35,919 nt of DNA from Candidatus Izemoplasma sp. GTDB taxonomy: Bacteria; Bacillota_I; Bacilli_A; Izemoplasmatales; Izemoplasmataceae. The stretch covers positions 107,384 to 143,302 of the forward strand of contig JAOZRX010000001.1 in the NCBI GenBank assembly GCA_029939945.1, given 5' to 3'. Under the pieces are notes generated by a model that searched no databases, had not been told where the DNA came from, and saw only the letters and a list, made by a program, of their open reading frames with translations. A program made the position numbers and the translations under genes. Of this stretch, positions 7,204-15,823 are shown in pieces (the first letter of the stretch is position 1; every line of letters begins with the position of its first letter).

Positions 7204-10020
7204 ATGAAAAGATTTTTAACAATATTTATGTTTAGTTTTATTGTTGTTTTTGGTCTACAACAGACTACTCAAGCGGCTGAAGGGGATATAATCATTTATC
7301 CTTATGACCAAGAAGCATGTTTGAATGAAGAACCAGAATGTACTGGAACAAAAGTTGGAGATGCCCACTGGGATTTAACTTACAATGGTTATATTTATAA
7401 TCTTGTTGGTGGATCTACAAGATATGTTACTGAAATGACTGATGATAACTCTGATGGATATATTGATTCATTAGAAATGGATGTTATTGGATGGAATGCG
7501 TTTGCTGCATTAACTATCAATGACACTGCTGAAGAAATAATTATGACAACTACTACAGCTCGTACAGATTTAACTTCTGTAGTACACAGAGTATATGTAT
7601 ACTTTGATGAAAATGGAGATTTAGCATTATTTGAAGATCACTATGCAGGAAGCCATTATATCTTTAATGATGGTACTGTAGGAGATCCTGATTGGCGTTT
7701 AGCTACTGAAGCTGAAGCTGCTACTTACGATGCTGCTGATCCTAAGCCTGCTGATACAATGTTAACTACTATTAGAATGGCATTAGATGATGTTGATTCT
7801 GATGGATATGTTATTGAACCTTTAGCATCACTTAAGTGGATTGCTCAAGGCGTTGACGTTTTAGTTGATGATGTTGAAGATTGGTCTGCAATTATTGATG
7901 GAGATCCTAATCTTGTAACTATTCCTGCAGGATGGACAGTAATGAGTTTAGGTTACAATGATAGAAGTGCTTATGCAAAACCACTTGATTTCATTAAATC
8001 TTTACCTGCTGCTATGGCAGATGCTGCTACTGCACCTATGACAATTGAATATGATCCTCAACCTGCAGTATTTGAGAATTTAACTGCACAAGATGATGAT
8101 CCAGGAACTGAAGGAATTAACATCGTAGTTGACTACTTGGGAGAATTTGAATTCCCAACTGATATTGGAACTACATGGCTTAATATGTTTGATGGAAGTG
8201 GATTAATTCAAAATTTAACTGAAAATTTAGATTATTCTGTTGAAATTTCACAAGGTGGAAGTGTTTTAGAAACTCTTGATTTTGTTTGGAACTCAGGAAC
8301 TAGTTCTTACGATCAAAGCGCTGCTGCAACAGCTATAGATACAAGCATGTTTGGTTCAGGATATACTGCAACTTTTACTGTTACTACTCCTGAAGGAGAT
8401 ACAACAGTTGAAGAAGCTGACATCGTAATTGGTGTTATGCCTCCTGGATTTGAAGGTGTTGAAGACAGATATACAAATGAAGGAGTATATATTGACTTAA
8501 TGGATGGTATTACTGCTGATGACGGTTATGAAAATGACCTGACTAGTACAATTATGCTTACTGCTCCTGAAGGATTTAATACTTACAACCCTCAACCAGG
8601 GACTTACCAAATTGATTTAGAATTTACTCATCACATACATTTTGATGGTGATCAAAGTACAATAACAATCGATGGAACAACTTCTGATTGGGATTACAAT
8701 CAATACAATACAGTTACTGCATTAAATCCACAAACATTATCACAATATGCAATCTTTACAGATGCTACTATGGTTCATGATGTAACTTGGGGATATGGTA
8801 CTGTATTAGTATTAGTAGGTGCTGATGGACTTGTTGATGCTATTTATGATAGATATTCTTGGGACGTTGATGATGAAACTGGTGCTTGGAACGATGGCGG
8901 AGCTTCATTTACAACTTGGAAAGAATCTCTAGTTATTGAAACTGGTGGATTTGTAATTGGTTCTTATGGTGGAACATTATCTGGACCTTTAAGAGCTTTA
9001 ACTTATGATTCTCCAATTAGTTTTGTAAATAGAACTTTATCTACTATTACTATTAATGGTGTTAGAACTGAATGGAACAAAGCAGGATTTAATACTGCTA
9101 CTTCATTAAATCCTGATGCGAGTGCAACTTATGCTATCTTTACAGAAGCTTCTATGGTTCATGACGTTTTATGGGGTTATGGTACTGTATTAGTATTAGT
9201 TGGTGCGGATGGACTTGTTGATGCTGTTTATGACAGATATTCTTGGGACGTTGATGACGAAACTGGTGCTTGGAATGATGGCGGAGCTTCTTTCACAACT
9301 TGGAAAGAATCTCTAGTTATTGAAGAAGGTGGATTCGTAGTAGGATCACATGGTGGTACTATTTCACCTGCATTAAGAGCTTTAGTTTATGATGATTCTA
9401 TGGCTTATATGTTAGCTTCTATTGACTTTGATTATGATATCATAACTAATGATTCATTCATGTTAACTGTTGATGATATAACTGCACCTCAAATTTTAGC
9501 TGTAAATGATGAATATACAATTACAGTTGGAGATTTTGATAATGTAAATGACGCAATCTTAAGTAATGTTGCTGCATTTGATACTTATAACTCAATTGAT
9601 GAATTAGCTGTTTATGTATCAGTAAATGGTGGATTATTACTTGATACTCCTAATACATATACTGTTGAAGTTACTGTTGAAGATCAAGCAGGAAATTCTG
9701 CTGTTGTTGGATTCGATGTAATTGTTCAAGCTGCTCCAGTTATTATGACAGAAGCAGAAATTCAAGCATTAATCGAAACTAATGAAAGAGCTGAAGCGGA
9801 AATTCAAACATTAATTGATGCTGCTGTAAGAACAGATGCAGAAATTCAAGCATTAGTTGACGCTGCTGTAAGAACAGATGCAGAAATTCAAGCTTTAATT
9901 GATACAACTATTGAAGCACAAGATACAGGATGTGGAGCTGCAATTACTACAGGAAGTTCACTTCTTGCAATTATAGCACTTGGTGGAGCATTCATCATTG
10001 TTATTAAAAGAAGACAATAA
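7204..10020 (+). CDS. Large secreted surface protein with 128-residue tandem repeats and C-terminal anchor tail
   Basis: I do not recognise the family. A signal peptide ends near residue 24 (TTQAAEG). The N-terminal 460 residues are acidic and strand-rich. Residues 485-612 and 613-740 are two nearly identical 128-residue units, sharing for example the block VGADGLVDA followed by YDRYSWDVDDETGAWNDGG. An Ig-like domain follows (about 745-845), then four 14-residue repeats (849-904, core AEIQALID) likely to form a coiled-coil stalk, then a TGC tail: D-T-G-C, a hydrophobic span and K-R-R-Q. Codons favour GCT, ACT, GGA and GTT more than in neighbours, which together with the consensus promoter, ideal ribosome site and strong terminator suggests heavy expression. 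An S-layer-like or glycan-binding surface protein fits; a role in the flanking wall-salvage system is only positional inference. Confidence 0.8.
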   Translation: MKRFLTIFMFSFIVVFGLQQTTQAAEGDIIIYPYDQEACLNEEPECTGTKVGDAHWDLTYNGYIYNLVGGSTRYVTEMTDDNSDGYIDSLEMDVIGWNAFAALTINDTAEEIIMTTTTARTDLTSVVHRVYVYFDENGDLALFEDHYAGSHYIFNDGTVGDPDWRLATEAEAATYDAADPKPADTMLTTIRMALDDVDSDGYVIEPLASLKWIAQGVDVLVDDVEDWSAIIDGDPNLVTIPAGWTVMSLGYNDRSAYAKPLDFIKSLPAAMADAATAPMTIEYDPQPAVFENLTAQDDDPGTEGINIVVDYLGEFEFPTDIGTTWLNMFDGSGLIQNLTENLDYSVEISQGGSVLETLDFVWNSGTSSYDQSAAATAIDTSMFGSGYTATFTVTTPEGDTTVEEADIVIGVMPPGFEGVEDRYTNEGVYIDLMDGITADDGYENDLTSTIMLTAPEGFNTYNPQPGTYQIDLEFTHHIHFDGDQSTITIDGTTSDWDYNQYNTVTALNPQTLSQYAIFTDATMVHDVTWGYGTVLVLVGADGLVDAIYDRYSWDVDDETGAWNDGGASFTTWKESLVIETGGFVIGSYGGTLSGPLRALTYDSPISFVNRTLSTITINGVRTEWNKAGFNTATSLNPDASATYAIFTEASMVHDVLWGYGTVLVLVGADGLVDAVYDRYSWDVDDETGAWNDGGASFTTWKESLVIEEGGFVVGSHGGTISPALRALVYDDSMAYMLASIDFDYDIITNDSFMLTVDDITAPQILAVNDEYTITVGDFDNVNDAILSNVAAFDTYNSIDELAVYVSVNGGLLLDTPNTYTVEVTVEDQAGNSAVVGFDVIVQAAPVIMTEAEIQALIETNERAEAEIQTLIDAAVRTDAEIQALVDAAVRTDAEIQALIDTTIEAQDTGCGAAITTGSSLLAIIALGGAFIIVIKRRQ
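8656..9423 (+). repeat. Two tandem 384-bp (128-codon) units
   Basis: Units at 8656-9039 and 9040-9423 are in frame and highly similar at the DNA level in their central parts (compare 8800-8960 with 9184-9344). The ends have diverged more. This is an intragenic duplication of one domain. Confidence 0.85.
9748..9915 (+). repeat. Four 14-codon repeats (AEIQALID stalk)
   Basis: Four consecutive 42-bp units encode [TA]-[ED]-A-E-I-Q-[AT]-L-[IV]-[ED] and four variable residues. The even spacing of hydrophobic residues suggests a coiled coil leading to the membrane anchor. Confidence 0.8.
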
Positions 10021-10035
10021 ATACAAATAATTAGT

Positions 10036-10078
10036 AAAAAAAACTAGTCTATTTTCGATAGACTAGTTTTTTTTCTGA
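10036..10078 (+). terminator. Strong intrinsic terminator, possibly bidirectional
   Basis: Bases 10036-10052 and 10058-10074 form a perfect 17-bp inverted repeat around the loop TTTCG. An A8 run lies on the left and a T8 run on the right. It ends the monocistronic 7204 transcript and isolates it from the salvage operon. Confidence 0.9.
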
Positions 10079-10114
10079 AAATAATTTTTCAATACTGAAA
10101 ATAACTCTCGAAGC

Positions 10115-10144
10115 CTATTAATATACATATATTAGTAGTATAAT
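10115..10144 (+). promoter_or_regulatory. Promoter -10 element and abutting dyad (possible operator) of the salvage operon
   Basis: TATAAT lies at 10139-10144 in the only gap before the long operon. The 24 bases just upstream (10115-10138) form an imperfect palindrome with 10 of 12 positions pairing, which occupies the place of the -35 element. No good -35 hexamer is visible, so activator or repressor control is possible. AT-richness makes chance dyads common, so confidence in the operator is low. Confidence 0.45.
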
Positions 10145-10225
10145 ATTTTTATATTATATATATGAAAGCGAAGTACGATTTAGAGTTTTTTTAGAAGAAA
10201 TAAAAAAGTGAAAAGAGGAAAAAAA

Positions 10226-11896
10226 ATGAAGAAAATCTTATTATTTTTAGTAATTATTATTTTTATATCTACTCTTGGCTCATGTGGTCCAAAAGATGAT
10301 AATAATCCAGAATGTACTAGTAATCAAGAATTAGTTGGTGGTAAATGTACAGACATTGATCAAGGAAACGAGGATGCTCCTGTTATTTCTGGAGTATCAG
10401 AAGTTGAATTAACTGTTGGAGATACATTTAATCAGTTAGAAGGTGTAACTGCAGTTGACGAAGTTGATGGTGATGTTACTGCTGATATAAATGTCACTGG
10501 TGATCTTGATTTAGCAACTGTTGGAAACTATACATTGACTTATACAGTTACTGATTTAGATGGTAATACTAATTCTGTTGAAAGAACTATTATTGTTGTT
10601 AGTACTGCTGGGTGTGCAATTTATCAAGAATTAATTGATGATGAATGTATCGATATTCCTGCTGAAGTAATTACTATTATGCATGGAGCTGTTCATGAAA
10701 TTGATCCATTCCATGAATTATATTCAGGGACTGAACAATTGGAAAAACAAGAACTTATTACAGAAGTTGAAGAAAGATTGAACGTAGATGTTGTATTTAA
10801 AGAATATCCACCAAGTGCTGCTTGGGGACCAAGTCGTATCACTGCAATTATTCAATCCTCTGTATCTGGAGATCATTTATCTGATATCTATTGGATTACA
10901 AGTGATTGGGTTCAACAATTAGTTGATGGTGATGCAATCGCAAGTGTGTCTTCATATATAAATGAACACGGAACTAATATTGATGAATCATATCTTGAAG
11001 TAGGTAGTTATCAAGATAATATATATGCATTTGAAGTTGGTAAAGTTCAAATATCAAATGGACTTTATTATAATGCAGATTTAATTGATAGTTTGGGTGT
11101 TGAAAACCCTACTGATTTATATTTATCTGGAGATTGGAACTGGACAAAGTTTGAAACATGGTCTACAAATGTTCAAACGCAATTATCAGCCCAAGGAGAT
11201 GATATGTTTTCATTAGGAGGAATTCTATCTTATTACGCAGAAAATATGATTCCTTTAAATGGTGGAAGTTTAATTAATGCAGTTACAGGTAGAGTCTCAT
11301 TTGCTCAAAATCCTGCATTAGAAACATATGATTATTTAAACAACTTATATGACAAAGGATTATTCGAACTTAGTCCTCAATATGATGCTGGTAGCCCTGA
11401 ATGGATGGCTGGGAAAATAGCTATGCATCCTGGTAGTTTATGGTTTGTTACTGCATCTAATAGATGGGGAGGATTACCATTTGAATTAGGATTTGTTCCT
11501 TATCCAGCTGCTGATTCTTACACTGGGGAATATGTTTCTCCAGTAAACGGTGTTGCTACTATGGCAGTTGCAACGGGTATGGATCCAGTAAGAGAAGAAT
11601 TAGTATTCCAAGTTTGGAATGAAATTCAATTATGGAAAACTGATAGTGAACTTGCAGATGATTTTGAATTAACTTTATTAACTAAGTTTGATGAAGAAAT
11701 CTATATTGAAGCATATTTAGAGATTTATGATAAAACATATTTAGAATTAATTACATCAATTGGTATTGGTAGTTTTGGTGGAGATTCATGGAACACAAAT
11801 ATTATAACTGCGATTAGAGAAGGTTCTTCAAGAACTGCAGTTGATAGAATCAAACCAATTTATCAAACAGCTTTAGATGATTATTTAGGAAATTAA
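10226..11896 (+). CDS. ABC sugar-importer solute-binding lipoprotein
   Basis: The ATG at 10226 is chosen over the in-frame GTG at 10208 because AGAGG sits 7 bases before it and the lipoprotein signal then begins MKKILLFL, ending in L-G-S-C (Cys20). The mature part starts with a Cys repeat (CTSNQELVGGKC), a DUF5011/HYR-like Ig domain (about 50-125) and a second Cys repeat (CAIYQELIDDEC). From about 145 it is a family 1 extracellular solute-binding protein, with aromatic-rich stretches such as GDWNWTKFETW typical of oligosaccharide binders. It is the first gene of the long operon, the usual place for a binding protein. Muropeptide-derived glycans are the likely cargo from context; the binding fold itself does not prove the ligand. 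Confidence 0.85.
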   Translation: MKKILLFLVIIIFISTLGSCGPKDDNNPECTSNQELVGGKCTDIDQGNEDAPVISGVSEVELTVGDTFNQLEGVTAVDEVDGDVTADINVTGDLDLATVGNYTLTYTVTDLDGNTNSVERTIIVVSTAGCAIYQELIDDECIDIPAEVITIMHGAVHEIDPFHELYSGTEQLEKQELITEVEERLNVDVVFKEYPPSAAWGPSRITAIIQSSVSGDHLSDIYWITSDWVQQLVDGDAIASVSSYINEHGTNIDESYLEVGSYQDNIYAFEVGKVQISNGLYYNADLIDSLGVENPTDLYLSGDWNWTKFETWSTNVQTQLSAQGDDMFSLGGILSYYAENMIPLNGGSLINAVTGRVSFAQNPALETYDYLNNLYDKGLFELSPQYDAGSPEWMAGKIAMHPGSLWFVTASNRWGGLPFELGFVPYPAADSYTGEYVSPVNGVATMAVATGMDPVREELVFQVWNEIQLWKTDSELADDFELTLLTKFDEEIYIEAYLEIYDKTYLELITSIGIGSFGGDSWNTNIITAIREGSSRTAVDRIKPIYQTALDDYLGN

Positions 11897-11906
11897 GAAA
11901 TTAATA

Positions 11907-11937
11907 ATCTCCTCCTTTTGAAAAAAGGGGGGGAGAT
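11907..11937 (+). promoter_or_regulatory. Intercistronic hairpin between binding protein and transporter genes
   Basis: A pyrimidine arm beginning at 11907 pairs with a G7-containing arm ending near 11936 (about 13 pairs, three of them G-U, loop of A residues). No U-tract follows, so it is not an ordinary terminator. Such hairpins after a solute-binding protein gene often protect the upstream mRNA or reduce read-through. The left arm CCTCCTTTT resembles an anti-Shine-Dalgarno sequence. Confidence 0.6.
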
Positions 11938-11958
11938 ATATTTGAAGGAGTGAATCAT

Positions 11959-14877
11959 GTGAAGAAAACTATGGTTATTACGTTATCAGTTATTATTTTC
12001 TTAATAGGGTTTTTTACGATTGATAACGTGCTTGTGAAAAACAGGCAAGATTACATGACTTACAATAGTGGCATAAAAGAAGATTATGATTATTCTAATT
12101 TAGCCTATTACAATACATCGGATTACTATGGTTACTTAGAAGAAAATGACGAAGGATTTCCACAAGTTGATCCAATTGTAATAAGTGCTGTAGACTATAT
12201 TGAAATCGAAGGTGAAAACGAGAGTTTTGACTCTTTTGAAGGAATAGATGATGTTTTACTAACTGATGAGTACGGAAGTGTTACTTGGGAAGTAAATGTT
12301 ATTGAACCTGGGTATTATAACTTGAATATGAACTATTATCCTTATGAAGGAAAAAGTTCAATGATTGAAAGAACTCTTTACATTAACGGTGAAGTGCCTT
12401 TTGAAGGTGCAAATAATATATCTTTTCATCGTATATGGGGAAGTGCAGAAGTAGTCCAACAAGATTTAAATGGTAATGATATTAGACCTAGTCAAATTGA
12501 GTTACCTAATTGGACATCAAGTTATTTTAATGATCATATAGGATATGTAAATGAACCTTATGCATTTTATTTTAACGAAGGAATAAATACAGTAAAATTA
12601 CAAGCTGTAAGAGAACCTTTGATGTTGCAAAGTATTGAACTTGTTTCTGTTCGAGAATATGCAACATATAGTGAAATTTTAGAAGAGTATGAAAATTTAG
12701 GGTACGAAGAAGTTGGTAGTACGCTTGATTTAATACCTGCAGAAAATCCTGCATATAGTTCTTCACCAACGCTTTATCCGTTAAATGATAGAACAAGTCC
12801 TTTAACAACTCCAAGTAGCCCAACTCTTGTTAGATTAAACAGTATTGGAGGGAATAACTGGCGTATAGCTGGGGATAGTATTACTTGGGAGTTTGAAGTA
12901 GAAGAAGATGGACTTTATAATATTAGTCTTCGAGTGAAACAAAAACTAGCCTCAGGGATGAGTGTTAGTCGTAATATATATGTTAATGGTGAGATTCCAT
13001 TTAAGGAAATGCAAAATTATGCTTTTGAATATTCTAATAATTGGAGAATTCAAACATTGGGTACTGATACTACCCCATATTTATATTATTTTGAAGCAGG
13101 AGTTACGAATACAATTAGAATGGAAGTTTCATTAGGAAGTTACGGACCTTTAATTGCACAAATACAAAGTTCTATATCAAATCTTAATGAATTGTATCGT
13201 GATATCTTAATCTATACAGGTCCTAAGCCAGACCCTTATCGTGATTATGAACTTACTGAAAGAGTTGATAATCTTTTAGGAAGAATTGAGGCAGAACGAG
13301 ATAATTTAGCAAGTGTTAGGGCATCTATTATAGAAATATCAGGTTCAAAAAGTGAAAAGACAGGTATCTTAGATACTGTTGGATTACAGTTAGATGATTT
13401 CCTTGATAGACCAAGTGAAATACATAAAAACTTGAATACTTATAATGGTAATATTTCTTCCTTAGGAACTTTAGTTATTTTATTAAGTGCTCAACCTTTG
13501 GAAATTGATTATTTTATTATTCATGATCAAAATAGTGAATTACCACAAAGCAAAGCAAGTGCTTTTTCGAGTTTGATATTTAGTACAAAATCTTTCTTCT
13601 CAACATTTGTAACAGATTATTCTAGTTTAGGAGAAACAGAGAGCAGTTCAGGAGATGAAACAATTGAAGTATGGCTTTCAGTTGGTCGAGATCAAGCAAA
13701 TGTTTTAAGAAAAATGATTGACGAAACATTTACACCAACTACTGGTGTAAAAGTTGATTTAAAATTAGTAAATGGAGCAGTGTTATTACCAGCTACATTA
13801 TCAAAAGTAGGACCAGATATTGCGATGGGATTGGGTAACAGTATACCAGTTAACTACGCAATGAGAAATGCTGTTTATGATATATCTCAATATTCTGATT
13901 TTGTACAGGTTACTGATCGTTTTAAAGATAGTGCGATGGTACCTTATGAGTTTGAAGGAGGGTATTATGCTCTACCTGAACAACAAATATTCTTAATGTT
14001 GTTTTATAGAACAGACATCTTTGACGAATTAGAGTTAGAATACCCTAATACTTGGGATGATGTAATATCTTTAATTCCAGATTTACAAAAACATAACTTA
14101 GAATTTTATTTACCTGTTCCTATTACACAAGGAGCAGTAATGAATTTGCCACCAAATCCGATATATTCGACAATGTTTTATCAACATGATGGTGATTTCT
14201 ATTTAAATGGCAATACTGAAAGCGGATTTAACGAAGGGTTAGGTCCACAAGTATTTGAGTCATGGACACAGTTTTATACTGATTATTCATTTCCAGTTGC
14301 AGCTAACTTTGTGAATAGATTCCGTAGTGGACAAATGCCAATAGGGATTACTTATTACAATTCATATAATACTTTAAGTGTATTTGCACCAGAAATTAGA
14401 GGAAAATGGGACTTTGTACCTGTGCCAGGTACAATAGTAACTGATGAATTTGGAAATGAAACAATAAGAAGAGAAACAGTATCTTCTGGTACTGGTATTA
14501 TGATAATGGAACAATCAGAAAATAAAGATGCAGCATGGGAATATTTAAAATGGTGGACTAGTTCAAGTATTCAAGTACAATTTGGACGAGAAATGGAAGG
14601 CATTTTAGGAGCAGCAGCAAGATATCCAACTGCTAATGTTGAAGCATTAACACAATTACCATGGACAGTAGCAGAATATCAAAAACTTGAAGAACAATGG
14701 GACTGGGTCCGAGGAATACCTGAAGTACCTGGAGGATATATGACAGGTAGACATTTAGATAATGCTTTTCGTTTAGTATATAATGAAAATGCAAATCCAA
14801 AAGAAACGATTTACGATTATGTTCAAGTCATCAATGATGAGATTGAAAAAAAACGTCGTGAATTCGATCTGGATTAG
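11959..14877 (+). CDS. Giant membrane-anchored ABC solute-binding protein with two N-terminal ligand-binding-like domains
   Basis: GTG at 11959 is preferred to GTG at 11950 because GAAGGAG (11944-11950) then has normal spacing and the protein begins MKKTMVITL. Residues 5-22 form a hydrophobic anchor without a lipobox Cys. Two related beta-sandwich regions (about 70-230 and 295-405) share W-E-[VF]-x-V-x-E-x-G-x-Y-N and Y-[IV]-N-G-E-[VI]-P-F and resemble CBM6/35-like modules. A helical linker (about 410-570) leads to a family 1 solute-binding domain (about 570-960) with YYALPEQQIFLMLFYR and WEYLKWWTSS. At 972 residues it is more than twice the usual size. It is followed at once by two permease genes, so it probably delivers a long glycan to them. 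Confidence 0.8.
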   Translation: MKKTMVITLSVIIFLIGFFTIDNVLVKNRQDYMTYNSGIKEDYDYSNLAYYNTSDYYGYLEENDEGFPQVDPIVISAVDYIEIEGENESFDSFEGIDDVLLTDEYGSVTWEVNVIEPGYYNLNMNYYPYEGKSSMIERTLYINGEVPFEGANNISFHRIWGSAEVVQQDLNGNDIRPSQIELPNWTSSYFNDHIGYVNEPYAFYFNEGINTVKLQAVREPLMLQSIELVSVREYATYSEILEEYENLGYEEVGSTLDLIPAENPAYSSSPTLYPLNDRTSPLTTPSSPTLVRLNSIGGNNWRIAGDSITWEFEVEEDGLYNISLRVKQKLASGMSVSRNIYVNGEIPFKEMQNYAFEYSNNWRIQTLGTDTTPYLYYFEAGVTNTIRMEVSLGSYGPLIAQIQSSISNLNELYRDILIYTGPKPDPYRDYELTERVDNLLGRIEAERDNLASVRASIIEISGSKSEKTGILDTVGLQLDDFLDRPSEIHKNLNTYNGNISSLGTLVILLSAQPLEIDYFIIHDQNSELPQSKASAFSSLIFSTKSFFSTFVTDYSSLGETESSSGDETIEVWLSVGRDQANVLRKMIDETFTPTTGVKVDLKLVNGAVLLPATLSKVGPDIAMGLGNSIPVNYAMRNAVYDISQYSDFVQVTDRFKDSAMVPYEFEGGYYALPEQQIFLMLFYRTDIFDELELEYPNTWDDVISLIPDLQKHNLEFYLPVPITQGAVMNLPPNPIYSTMFYQHDGDFYLNGNTESGFNEGLGPQVFESWTQFYTDYSFPVAANFVNRFRSGQMPIGITYYNSYNTLSVFAPEIRGKWDFVPVPGTIVTDEFGNETIRRETVSSGTGIMIMEQSENKDAAWEYLKWWTSSSIQVQFGREMEGILGAAARYPTANVEALTQLPWTVAEYQKLEEQWDWVRGIPEVPGGYMTGRHLDNAFRLVYNENANPKETIYDYVQVINDEIEKKRREFDLD

Positions 14878-14886
14878 GAGGATATT

Positions 14887-15822
14887 ATGGCAGCTGCGAA
14901 AACTGTAGTTAATTATCAAAGTACATGGTTTCAGCGACTAATACGTGATATTAAAAAAAGTAAACACTATTACATATTGATGGCTCCTTTTGCAATTTTA
15001 TTCTTTACGTTTACAATTATCCCAGTAATTATGTCTTTAGGAATTAGTTTTACTTATTTTAATTTATTAGAGCCCCCTCAGTTTATTGGGCTTGATAACT
15101 ATACAAAAATGTTTTTAGAAGATGATGTTTTTATCATTGCACTTAAAAACACACTGATATTAGCAGTAGTTACAGGACCTGTTAGTTATTTGCTTGCATT
15201 TGTCTTTGCTTGGTTAATTAACGAACTTGGTCCGAAATTACGATCATTTATGACATTAATATTTTATGCACCGTCAATTTCAGGTAATGCATTCTTAATG
15301 TGGTTAATCATCTTTTCTGGTGATATCCACGGATATGCAAATGCGTTCTTGATAAATTTTGGTTTTATAAGTGATCCAATTCTTTGGCTTAAAGATCCAC
15401 AATATATGATGCTTGTAATCATTATTGTGCAACTTTGGCTGAGCTTAGGTGTCAGTTTCTTAGCATTTATTGCTGGGTTACAAAGTGTTGACAAAACATT
15501 ATATGAAGCAGGAGCAATTGATGGAATTAGAAACCGTTGGCAAGAATTATGGTTTATTACTTTGCCATCAATGAAACCACAGTTAATGTTTGGAGCTGTA
15601 ATGCAAATTACTACTTCACTTGCAATTGCACAAGTATCCATGCAGTTAGTAGGGTTCCCATCCGTTCAGTACGCTGGGCATACAATCGTAACTCACTTAA
15701 TTGATTATGGTACTGTGAGATTTGATTTAGGATATGCCTCAGCAATTGCGACAATATTATTCTTGATTATGATTACTACTAACTTAGTAGTTAGAAAGAT
15801 TTTAAGAAGGGTAGGTGAGTAA
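14887..15822 (+). CDS. ABC sugar transporter permease, MalF-type (pair 1)
   Basis: This 311-residue protein has six transmembrane segments and the EAA loop that contacts the ATPase (LYEAGAIDGIRNRWQ, about residues 203-217). Its N-terminal pattern Y-x-L-M-A-P-F-A...P-V-I-M-S-L-x-I-S-F is typical of MalF/UgpA-type (MetI-like) inner-membrane subunits. GGAGG overlaps the upstream stop. It pairs with the next gene. No ATP-binding subunit is encoded in the operon, so a shared MsmX/MalK-like ATPase elsewhere is expected. Confidence 0.92.
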   Translation: MAAAKTVVNYQSTWFQRLIRDIKKSKHYYILMAPFAILFFTFTIIPVIMSLGISFTYFNLLEPPQFIGLDNYTKMFLEDDVFIIALKNTLILAVVTGPVSYLLAFVFAWLINELGPKLRSFMTLIFYAPSISGNAFLMWLIIFSGDIHGYANAFLINFGFISDPILWLKDPQYMMLVIIIVQLWLSLGVSFLAFIAGLQSVDKTLYEAGAIDGIRNRWQELWFITLPSMKPQLMFGAVMQITTSLAIAQVSMQLVGFPSVQYAGHTIVTHLIDYGTVRFDLGYASAIATILFLIMITTNLVVRKILRRVGE

Positions 15823-15823
15823 T

